The notes under the pieces are model-generated. The model had not been told where the DNA came from and did no database searches. It was given only the letters and a program-made list of their open reading frames with translations. A stretch of 64,000 bases of DNA from Flavilitoribacter nigricans DSM 23189 = NBRC 102662 (GTDB lineage: Bacteria > Bacteroidota > Bacteroidia > Chitinophagales > Saprospiraceae): contig NZ_PDUD01000046.1 of assembly GCF_002646595.1 (NCBI RefSeq), positions 41,720-105,719 on the forward strand. The letters are read 5' to 3'. Shown here piece after piece: positions 54,672 to 61,609 of this stretch. The position numbers and the translations under genes are program-made. Numbering within the stretch: position 1 is the first letter of the stretch; every line of letters begins with the position of its first letter.

Positions 54672-55757
54672 CTTTTCAAGTTTAAATAACTTGCAGAAGG
54701 CGTCGTTTCGGTCTTTGAAAAGGTTGTTTTCTAACAATAAAGTGTGAAGATTTGTCAGATTGGTCATTTCATCCGAAATGCCGCTCAGGTTATTGTAAGT
54801 CAAATCCAGGGTTTGGAGTTGTTCAAGCTGGTAGATGCTTTCCGGCACTTCCCTGAATTCATTGAAACCTAAAAACAAATGCTTTAGATCATCCAGTTCT
54901 TCTATCGCTCCCGGTAGCTGATCTAGGCTGTTGTCGCTCAGGTCTAAAGTTTGTAAAGCCTTCAGTTGACCAATGGCTTCCGATATGGCATTGGCTTCCA
55001 GCAGATTGTGGTGAAGGATCAAAGTTTCCAATTTTTGGAGCTTAGCGATGGCTTCCGGTAATTTTTTTAGTTCATTATTGCTCAGGTCTAATACTTCAAG
55101 TTCTTTCAATTGACTGATCGTTTCGGGAATAACAGTTAAGCCTATTCCTGACAATAACAATATTTTTAGTGATTTATAATCCAATACCTTATTGATATCT
55201 AGGTCTTTGTCCGCTCCTCTCAAATCCAAAGCTATCGTATTGGTATCTAGAGCGGCCATGTTATTGACTATTTTATAACGGCGTTCCGGATTATCCAAAA
55301 AATAGATACTGTCGGCGTTGGCTGTCAAAGCTACTCCCATGGACGGACTGAGTTCATGGGATACCTTCAACTGGTTTAATTCTGATGCTTTAGTTGCAAT
55401 CGTTTTTTGCGCTTGCTCATACTTTTTTTCAGTAACGTTTAACTTTTTTTGCATCTGCTTTACTGCCTTATCCTTGCTGTTTCGTACACTATCCATAATT
55501 TCACCCGTCTCCCGGATCAATAAATCAACAGTTTCCAGTTTTTTTGTTTTCTCCTCCCTTTGAGCTTCATTTCCTGCAGTTCTATTTTCGTATACCTTCC
55601 TAGCTTTTAAATAGTTGTCTAAAGCTTTGTTGTATTTTCCATTTTTCCTGGAATCATTGGCCTCTTCTATATAATTTTTATAAGAACTACTCTGGGCCAC
55701 CAGGTCAATTTGAACGAGCAGCGCAAACAAAATCAGGGGGTAAAATTTGAAAGGCAT
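54630..55757 (-). CDS. Exported leucine-rich-repeat protein
   Basis: I start at the ATG at 55757, which gives a signal peptide (MPFKFYPLILFALLVQIDLV, cut after AQ); in-frame ATGs further upstream (to 55880) lack one. The product has 375 residues: a TPR-like pair (SRKNGKYNKALDNYLKARK) and a coiled coil (about residues 60-130), then about seven leucine-rich repeats such as LEVLDLSNNELKKLPEAIAK and LQTLDLTYNNLSGISDEM. The final repeat is short and the last 15 residues (KLNKLSISQRSATP) are non-repetitive; the 3' end overlaps the caspase gene on the other strand by 42 bases. LRR domains bind proteins. Its TPR plus coiled-coil N-terminus resembles that of the exported WD40 protein at 36798, so both could be separately encoded sensor parts of STAND systems; that is inference. 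Confidence 0.8.
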   Translation of the reverse strand: MPFKFYPLILFALLVQIDLVAQSSSYKNYIEEANDSRKNGKYNKALDNYLKARKVYENRTAGNEAQREEKTKKLETVDLLIRETGEIMDSVRNSKDKAVKQMQKKLNVTEKKYEQAQKTIATKASELNQLKVSHELSPSMGVALTANADSIYFLDNPERRYKIVNNMAALDTNTIALDLRGADKDLDINKVLDYKSLKILLLSGIGLTVIPETISQLKELEVLDLSNNELKKLPEAIAKLQKLETLILHHNLLEANAISEAIGQLKALQTLDLSDNSLDQLPGAIEELDDLKHLFLGFNEFREVPESIYQLEQLQTLDLTYNNLSGISDEMTNLTNLHTLLLENNLFKDRNDAFCKLFKLEKLNKLSISQRSATP

Positions 55758-56106
55758 AGTTGATAGCTTAAATGGATTGTAAATTGTTGAGCAAGTGAGC
55801 CTTAACTGGACTCCTAACTGCTTCCACCTGAAGAAGCGGACTAATCTATTGTGACCGAGCTTAGACTCAGTCATTATCAAGACCTACTTTTTTATTGGAA
55901 ATCAGAGGGGATGACGGGAAATTTTACAGGCAGTAATTGAGGCTAAAGCATAATTCCAACGCTCTAACTAAATAGTTTATTCAAATATAAGGAATTTTAC
56001 CAATAATTTCCACCATGGGAATATGGCGTAGGAAAGATCAGTGGTTCCCAATCTAACTTTTATGGAGCAGTTATTTAGAAAGCCAATCTTATATTACCAT
56101 TTTTAT
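55758..56106. other. Intergenic region between the STAND stop and the LRR start
   Basis: 349 AT-rich bases upstream of the LRR gene on the minus strand. They probably hold its promoter. In-frame extension of the LRR gene (to 55880) is the only open frame of note. I see no strong hairpin or repeat. Confidence 0.4.
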
Positions 56107-58110
56107 TTATTCTTTTCTTGCTTTAAATTTACAATCTTTAGGTAGCTGTTGGTACTCAGCCTTTTCCGGAGCCAGCGTTTTAGCTACCTTCCATCGGTCA
56201 TCTATTACTACACTGTCATGAATCCCTTCCAGGCAATAATCAACGACAAATTGGTAGGCAGTCTCCGCTTCTATAGCGTTCTTGCGGGCCTGCTTCTCGT
56301 ATAGTGTTTTCAAATTTATATTATCCGGAGCTTTCGCAGCAGCTTTTCCGATCAGTTTAAGTGCCTTATCCCACCCTAGCTTATCGCTTTCTTCCCAATT
56401 CCTGGCTGATAAACTATCCGCTTCTAAAATCCATTCATTAATTTCTTGGTAATCGTGCAGTAGCTCATTTAAACGCTTCTTTTGAATGGTATTCAGGTTT
56501 TTGGCAGTATTTACCTTAAGATCTTCTAACGTTTTTACCGCAGCACCAAACTCAAGGTTAAGCGCATAGCTTTCTGCCGACTTTATTTGATATTGAAAAT
56601 TGGTACTGGTAAGGTCTGTATTGAGATTGAAAGCATATACCATAAAGGAAAAAGCCATAAGGCCCAATAGGCCGGCCAGAATTGATAAATTTCTTCGCCG
56701 TCGACTGGTTTTGCGTTCAATTTCCAGTTTAATATCTAATTCCCGTTGCCGCTTTCTTTCTTCCTGAATCCTGCGTTGCTCTTCTTGTTTCTTTACTTCT
56801 GCTAATTTGCTTTTCTCTACGAAATCTGCCAATTCTGGCTTCAGTTCCATTTTGGATAAATCATCTTCGTATTCTCTGAGAAACTTAGCATTTAGGAAAT
56901 GATCGGTTTTATGTAGAGTTTCGATTTCCTGTCGAATAAGATTAAATCGCTTTTCTTCTTTCGAACGATTATCGTCAATAAGCTTGGCCAAACTGTCGTG
57001 CGCTAATTCAAAGCTTTGATCCCGCCTGCGTAAGATCCGGTCTTCTTCTAGTAGCAGGATACATGTTTGCAATATTTGGGGCGCAATCTCCGGATCGCTG
57101 ATAAGTTTAAGGACCAACTGCTGGCCTCCCTGCTCGAAATAAACCGGTTGCTTCGTGCCTTCCTTTGTTACAAATTTATCTAATATTCGACGGACTATAT
57201 CCTCTTTTAAGTTAGCTTCCGGATATTGTTGATCTAAATACTGATAAATCTCTTTTTCCTTGGCCAGTAGAAATCGCTGTAATACCCCGTCGATGTTACC
57301 CAACATTTCGATTTGTTGTTGGGTGAAAGTCAATTTTGGAAGCTCCTTGGCGGTCACGGCCACATCGTCTTTCTGTTGTTCATAAGCGTCGCTCCATAGC
57401 ATATCCATATAGACCTGGAGGTAGGTCAGCTGAATGGTTTTCTGCTTTCCTTTGAGATTACCGATCATTTCTTCGATCCGATCCTCCGAAGGAGACTCTA
57501 AGGTAATTTTGAAAGTATCAAAAGAAGATTTTAGGATTTGATGGATACGCAGGTAATTCATTACCTCTACCCTAAACTTAAAATCAAAAAGGTGAGGTAG
57601 GTATTGTTCCAATTCGTAAAGCTCACCCAAAAACTCCTCCCGGATGATGAAGATAACTTTACAGGGTAAATCCTGAGTGAGTAACAGCTGTATGTCTTGG
57701 GCAAACTGTTGCTGTTCTGTCTGATCACCTAGAATAAACAACTCTTCAAACTGATCAAAGATCAAATAGATTGGACTCAAATATTCATCGTAAATCTCTT
57801 CGACTAGTGTTTCTAAGGGCAATCGAGGTTCCAGTGTAGCATCCATTACCTGCTCCAACTCTTGGCGTAGGCTGAGGTTTATATTTTCTCCCCGTCGGAT
57901 ATGGAAAGGAAACCACTGCGGCCCGTCAAACTGACTGGCTAATCCACATTTAATCAGACTGGTTTTACCGGTTCCGCTAAAACCGTAAACCAGCAATAAA
58001 TTGGATTGATGGGCCAGCTGATAGAGTGCGCTGATCTCCTTGTCAAATCCGAAGAATACCGCTCTATCTTTTAATTCGAAGGAATCGAGAAACTTGAATG
58101 GGCTTTTCAT
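56107..58110 (-). CDS. Single nSTAND NTPase with transmembrane helix
   Basis: The 667-residue protein begins MKSPFKFLDSFELKDRAVFF, close to the start of the double-STAND protein (MKISPFKFLESYRPEDQHLY). Walker A is GFSGTGKTS at residues 43-51 and Walker B is IYLIFDQFEELF at 114-125. A REEFLGELYELEQYLPHLFD sensor region follows, and a winged-helix end FELAHDSLAKLIDDN. A charged helical linker leads to one membrane helix (ILAGLLGLMAFSFMVYAF, about 472-490) and a helical, TPR-like tail to 667. It lacks both the second NTPase module and the ATWxPSR domain of its paralogue. The ATG overlaps the stop of the CHAT gene upstream by 4 bases (ATGA), so the two are translated as a pair. It presumably gates the CHAT protease by ATP-dependent oligomerisation. 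Confidence 0.85.
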   Translation of the reverse strand: MKSPFKFLDSFELKDRAVFFGFDKEISALYQLAHQSNLLLVYGFSGTGKTSLIKCGLASQFDGPQWFPFHIRRGENINLSLRQELEQVMDATLEPRLPLETLVEEIYDEYLSPIYLIFDQFEELFILGDQTEQQQFAQDIQLLLTQDLPCKVIFIIREEFLGELYELEQYLPHLFDFKFRVEVMNYLRIHQILKSSFDTFKITLESPSEDRIEEMIGNLKGKQKTIQLTYLQVYMDMLWSDAYEQQKDDVAVTAKELPKLTFTQQQIEMLGNIDGVLQRFLLAKEKEIYQYLDQQYPEANLKEDIVRRILDKFVTKEGTKQPVYFEQGGQQLVLKLISDPEIAPQILQTCILLLEEDRILRRRDQSFELAHDSLAKLIDDNRSKEEKRFNLIRQEIETLHKTDHFLNAKFLREYEDDLSKMELKPELADFVEKSKLAEVKKQEEQRRIQEERKRQRELDIKLEIERKTSRRRRNLSILAGLLGLMAFSFMVYAFNLNTDLTSTNFQYQIKSAESYALNLEFGAAVKTLEDLKVNTAKNLNTIQKKRLNELLHDYQEINEWILEADSLSARNWEESDKLGWDKALKLIGKAAAKAPDNINLKTLYEKQARKNAIEAETAYQFVVDYCLEGIHDSVVIDDRWKVAKTLAPEKAEYQQLPKDCKFKARKE

Positions 58111-59891
58111 GAGGCAGCAGATTGGATGAGGGTTCTGAATTTATTGAATTGTAAGCGCACAGCTTCTACCGCAAAGGGCTCTTCCCGCTCAAGTTCAAAT
58201 TCGGTTACCGACAATAACTGTCCGTCGAGATCATAGATATGCTTGTACGTATACGTTTTTCCGCTTGACTCAAAGTGGTCGAAGCAATGCAACTTCACCC
58301 GGTCCTTCTTTGATAAGTAAGCATTTTCATCAATAACAAAAGGTGCCAGATTCAGATAATTGTCCAGGATATCGGATTTCTGCTTTCTTTCTAATAAGAC
58401 GGACTCTCTGGGGAAAAAATGTTCTAGAGTTTTATCATCACTGGCTATACCTTCCCTATTCCGGAAAGTTAGTTTACTAATGTTATGTAGGTATTTCGCG
58501 GGATTGGCATGACGGTTATACAGCACACTGATATTGCGCACGTAAAACATGCTGTAGTTCGCTAAAAAACTGAGATGATTCAATACACATGCCAACATGG
58601 CTTCGGCTTCTCCACAGGATTGAGCTGTTTCCAGACTATCGAGTTCGTGTAAATCTCGTTGCCTCATTTTTTCTAAACCTTCAAAAGCATCTTGAAAGTC
58701 CGCCTGATTATAAAGGATAAATTCAGCTAACTCCGGAATGAAAAGAGGCATGTCATGCTGCTCTAATATTTCCCCGACCATCTGTAAGGTAGGAAAGTAG
58801 ATATCCAGTAAACTGCTCTTATTGGGTTTGGATAGGAATCGATTTACCGTTTCATATTGTCCTTTGTGGATCTGGATCTTGGATTCAGTTTGGATAAGCA
58901 GATCAAAAAGTTGGGCCAGCATGGTGAAAGCGGGTAGCTCCATAGCCGTTTGGTAAGTCAGTAGCAACTGCCTTAAACGATTGGTAGAAGGTTTGTCGTA
59001 GAAAACCTGATGAATATCTCTGTTTTCGCTTTTACAAAATAATTTTTCTACTTGTACACTAATGGGGGCCGGAAGACATTTAATAATGATATTCCTCCGT
59101 GTTATTTTCTTCTTTTTTTCTGAATATTCAATGAAGTTACTGTTCCGAAAATCGTTAATCTTTTTTAACTTTTTGTAAGATTTATGATCAAAAGCTGCGA
59201 AAGCTTCCGGCAATTTTTCCAACAATAGTTCGTTGGGTGCAAGCTGATTTTCAATCTCTATGCGGGTACTGGGCAATTTCCATCTGGAACGACTCTTTTT
59301 TTCGGCAGGAAAAAATAGTGCCCAGAAATTTTCACTCTGGATTTCATCTTTGGCAGGTGATATGCCCCTTACCTCACCCTTATCCGATTGATTTGCTGCA
59401 ATCATTCCCCATTTGAAGGCTTCTTCCAATGGACAATACTGCCGGCTCAATGCACGCCAGAATGCTATGGCGAAATCTTTGGCAGAAGAATCGTCAATGG
59501 CGACATTAGTAGCAATAACTGCCGGTTTACTGGGTAATTGCAGTAATCGGTCAACTTGCCCGGCAGTTGAACAACCATTTAAGATCACTAACTGCAGATT
59601 GGGGCATTTCCCTAATAGATCTGCAATACTCTCACCGTGAATAGTTTTCTCGTCAATTAACAGGGTATTCTGATCGGCATGGCCGCTGTAATGGAAAACC
59701 AGTAACTCTTCCCTAAAATTCGCGATGCGTTTTACTATTTTACTGTAAGCGACTGAACTGGCTAGTTGCACCTCATAGTGCTTCCTCTTTACACCTTCCG
59801 AAAGCAGATCTTCTATTTCTTCGTGCTCCTCCTTGAGGTTCGGTAATGGGCGGCTTTCATCATTGGCTGAAGCTAGTAATATAAGCGGCAT
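58107..59891 (-). CDS. CHAT-domain protease, partner of the single STAND
   Basis: The 594-residue protein has a well preserved CHAT domain: MPLILLASANDESRPLPNL at the start, catalytic H71 in VFHYSGHADQ and nucleophile C107 in LVILNGCSTAG, then KPAVIATNVAIDD. A helical middle and a beta-rich end (LNLAPFVIDENAYLSKKD, SSGKTYTYKHIYDL) follow. It is paralogous over its full length to the CHAT protein at 45554-47398, although the two have diverged. The stop overlaps the start of the STAND gene by 4 bases. No small ATWxPSR protein or caspase gene is in this operon, so either the effector is the protease itself, acting on a host protein, or it shares targets with the convergent cassette. Confidence 0.9.
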   Translation of the reverse strand: MPLILLASANDESRPLPNLKEEHEEIEDLLSEGVKRKHYEVQLASSVAYSKIVKRIANFREELLVFHYSGHADQNTLLIDEKTIHGESIADLLGKCPNLQLVILNGCSTAGQVDRLLQLPSKPAVIATNVAIDDSSAKDFAIAFWRALSRQYCPLEEAFKWGMIAANQSDKGEVRGISPAKDEIQSENFWALFFPAEKKSRSRWKLPSTRIEIENQLAPNELLLEKLPEAFAAFDHKSYKKLKKINDFRNSNFIEYSEKKKKITRRNIIIKCLPAPISVQVEKLFCKSENRDIHQVFYDKPSTNRLRQLLLTYQTAMELPAFTMLAQLFDLLIQTESKIQIHKGQYETVNRFLSKPNKSSLLDIYFPTLQMVGEILEQHDMPLFIPELAEFILYNQADFQDAFEGLEKMRQRDLHELDSLETAQSCGEAEAMLACVLNHLSFLANYSMFYVRNISVLYNRHANPAKYLHNISKLTFRNREGIASDDKTLEHFFPRESVLLERKQKSDILDNYLNLAPFVIDENAYLSKKDRVKLHCFDHFESSGKTYTYKHIYDLDGQLLSVTEFELEREEPFAVEAVRLQFNKFRTLIQSAAS

Positions 59892-60263
59892 GGTTCAGGG
59901 TTTATCTACGGTTATTAATAGTGGATATTAAATTGTAATATTTAACTAGCAAAAGGGGAGCACAAAGACTTAGATAGAACGTATAAAAATCAAGTCTCTG
60001 TCCGACAAATTATCAGACAGTAGTTGTCAATGCTAGATTTAGCAGGCGTAGGAATTAAGATGAGTGCTCTATCTTTTATTGAAGCGCAGCACCCAGTACA
60101 ACTCCTCCAAATATTGAATGAAAAAGGAGATAAAGGAAGAAATCTGCGGGAACGGGATAGGCAGTTATCTCAAAGTATGTTAGGTGGATTATACGAAGAA
60201 TAGTAGTATTTAGTTTCATGAAGAATAAAAAATTATGCAAGACTCTTATCAAGCATGAGTCAT
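59892..60263. other. Intergenic region upstream of the minus-strand CHAT-STAND pair
   Basis: 372 AT-rich bases. The left part should carry the CHAT promoter on the minus strand; the right end holds a hairpin after the neighbouring gene. A 66-codon minus-strand open frame at 60076-60276 is hydrophobic but overlaps the end of the 287-residue gene and has no support. Confidence 0.4.
60241..60261 (-). terminator. Hairpin with U-rich tail after the 60264 gene
   Basis: Read on the minus strand, GACTC (60261-60257) pairs with GAGTC (60245-60241) around an 11-base loop just past the stop codon, and an AT-rich tract with a run of six T (about 60225-60230) follows. The stem is short, so this is a weak intrinsic terminator. 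Confidence 0.35.
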
Positions 60264-61127
60264 TCAACACCCACACCCCTCCCCCAACACCTCCGTCCGA
60301 TAACTATAATCACTATTCGGATTCAAAAACTCCAGGCGGCGTCGGGTTTTCTGGTAGATATAGGAGCTAAAGAGATCCGTTCCGCAATGCCGTAGGATGC
60401 GCACCGCCGGGTCCTCACTTTCGGAAATATTCAGTCGGGCCCGGAAGAAAGTGCCCTGTTGACAAGAGACCTTTTCAAAACCTTCCGTGTACAGAATGTT
60501 GAAATACTCGTAAGCTTGCCCCTCAAAAGATACCGCTTGAAAGAAATGGCATTTATCCCTATCCCGGATCAATTGCAGTACACCGCTCAGGTCGTATACT
60601 TCGCTTCGACCATCGGCAAACAGCAGTCGGGCCCGTTCCTGGGTTAATGCTTCAAAATAGACCAGTTCGTTGATGTCGATGGTAGCGGTCGCCTCCCCTA
60701 CCCTCTCGGCCTGCTGTAATGACGAGTCTATAGCATGGGGACTTAAACCCTGCAGGATCATCGTATCGAGCCGGTCCATGACCTGTTCCTCGTGATCTTG
60801 CAGGAGGATGGATTTTTCTTCTTCCAGGGCGATCAGCAGATTGCAAACTGTGCCTGCCTCTATGGCTTCCGGTGCCGGTTGCTGGAACTGGCTTTGGTAG
60901 CCATTGAACCAGTCCTTTAACCGGCCGTCTAAATTAAAGAGCTTTACTACTCCCAATAGGACAATCAAACCCAATAAAGTGATCCACTTCGATGACCTGC
61001 CTTTCGATGTGGTTTTGCGCTGATTGATCTGGGTGGGTACCGCTACTTCTCTTTTGCCAAATTGTAGATTGGAAATTTTACTAAAAACGCTTTTGTACTG
61101 ATGTTCAGAGCTTTTTTTCCCTTCCAT
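60264..61127 (-). CDS. Single-pass membrane protein of unknown function
   Basis: The 287-residue product starts with a charged cytoplasmic segment (MEGKKSSEHQYKSVFSKISN) and a single membrane helix (WITLLGLIVLLGVVKLFNL, about 48-66). The remaining 220 residues would be periplasmic: a helical part (about 80-140), then a beta-rich domain (LVYFEALTQERARLLFADGR, YEYFNILYTEGFEKVSC) and a cysteine-bearing end (LGEGCGC). I recognise no family. It lies alone on the minus strand with 372 and 482 bases on either side. The cysteines near residues 85, 200, 227 and the terminal pair could form disulfides outside the cytoplasm. It has no visible link to the CHAT-STAND operon. Confidence 0.65.
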   Translation of the reverse strand: MEGKKSSEHQYKSVFSKISNLQFGKREVAVPTQINQRKTTSKGRSSKWITLLGLIVLLGVVKLFNLDGRLKDWFNGYQSQFQQPAPEAIEAGTVCNLLIALEEEKSILLQDHEEQVMDRLDTMILQGLSPHAIDSSLQQAERVGEATATIDINELVYFEALTQERARLLFADGRSEVYDLSGVLQLIRDRDKCHFFQAVSFEGQAYEYFNILYTEGFEKVSCQQGTFFRARLNISESEDPAVRILRHCGTDLFSSYIYQKTRRRLEFLNPNSDYSYRTEVLGEGCGC

Positions 61128-61462
61128 GTATCCTGAAATTTTACTGGTTTTAGGTGGAGCCTTCGGGCCTGTTGATCAAAAGATTTTTTGGACCTAGTGC
61201 TAAACCAAATTTGCTGGATATTGGAGGATTAGTCAAATTGACGCTCTTGCTTTTGAGTCGGTATGCGTTTTCGCGAACATTATTTGGGTTTAGGGTGGAA
61301 TTGGTGTTGATTTCAGGTAATTATTTGGATTCGGTAGGTATGTCTGATACTGTTTGAAGATATCTAGGGCAGATTGAATGGTGTTCTTCATACTTCCTGC
61401 GACTTCTTTCTAAAGTTCAAATGAGCAATTTGGTCCGCTGTAATTGGTGCCACCCAATAGAA

Positions 61463-61492
61463 GAGCGGTACCGACCTAACTCGATACCGCTC
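61463..61492. repeat. Inverted repeat with 8-bp perfect arms
   Basis: GAGCGGTA (61463-61470) and TACCGCTC (61485-61492) are perfect complements, and after one mismatch a further three pairs (CGA/TCG) continue inward to a 6-base loop. No T-run follows on either strand. It could be an operator for the 287-residue gene or part of a transcript end. Confidence 0.35.
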
Positions 61493-61579
61493 CAGAGTTT
61501 ATATCCAGCCAATTAGCTTTAGCTCAAAATTTGGAAAGCCCCATGTTGGGAAATAGCTAGATCGTCTTATAAGTTTAAT

Positions 61580-61602
61580 GTCCGGTCCACGTAGGCCCGG
61601 AC
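61580..61602 (-). terminator. Possible terminator after the HYR gene
   Basis: GTCCGG (61580-61585) and CCGGAC (61597-61602) form a 6-bp GC-rich stem with an 11-base loop, starting 7 bases after the stop on the minus strand. The tail beyond it is AT-rich but has no clear T-run. Confidence 0.3.
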
Positions 61603-61609
61603 TATTTGG

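Larger units (their letters stand above)
61128..61609. other. Intergenic region between the HYR gene and the 287-residue gene
   Basis: 482 bases with no convincing gene; a 67-codon plus-strand frame at 61154-61357 begins with GTG and has no recognisable content. Two inverted repeats are present (61463-61492 and 61580-61602). The right end of the HYR gene and the promoter of the 287-residue gene should lie here. Confidence 0.4.

Noticed and set aside
60076..60276. 66-codon hydrophobic open frame on the minus strand
   Set aside because: It overlaps the end of the 287-residue gene, has no recognisable leader or family, and its composition is that of AT-rich intergenic DNA.
61154..61357. 67-codon plus-strand open frame
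   Set aside because: It begins at a GTG, lies in a non-coding-looking gap and shows no motif or conserved composition.
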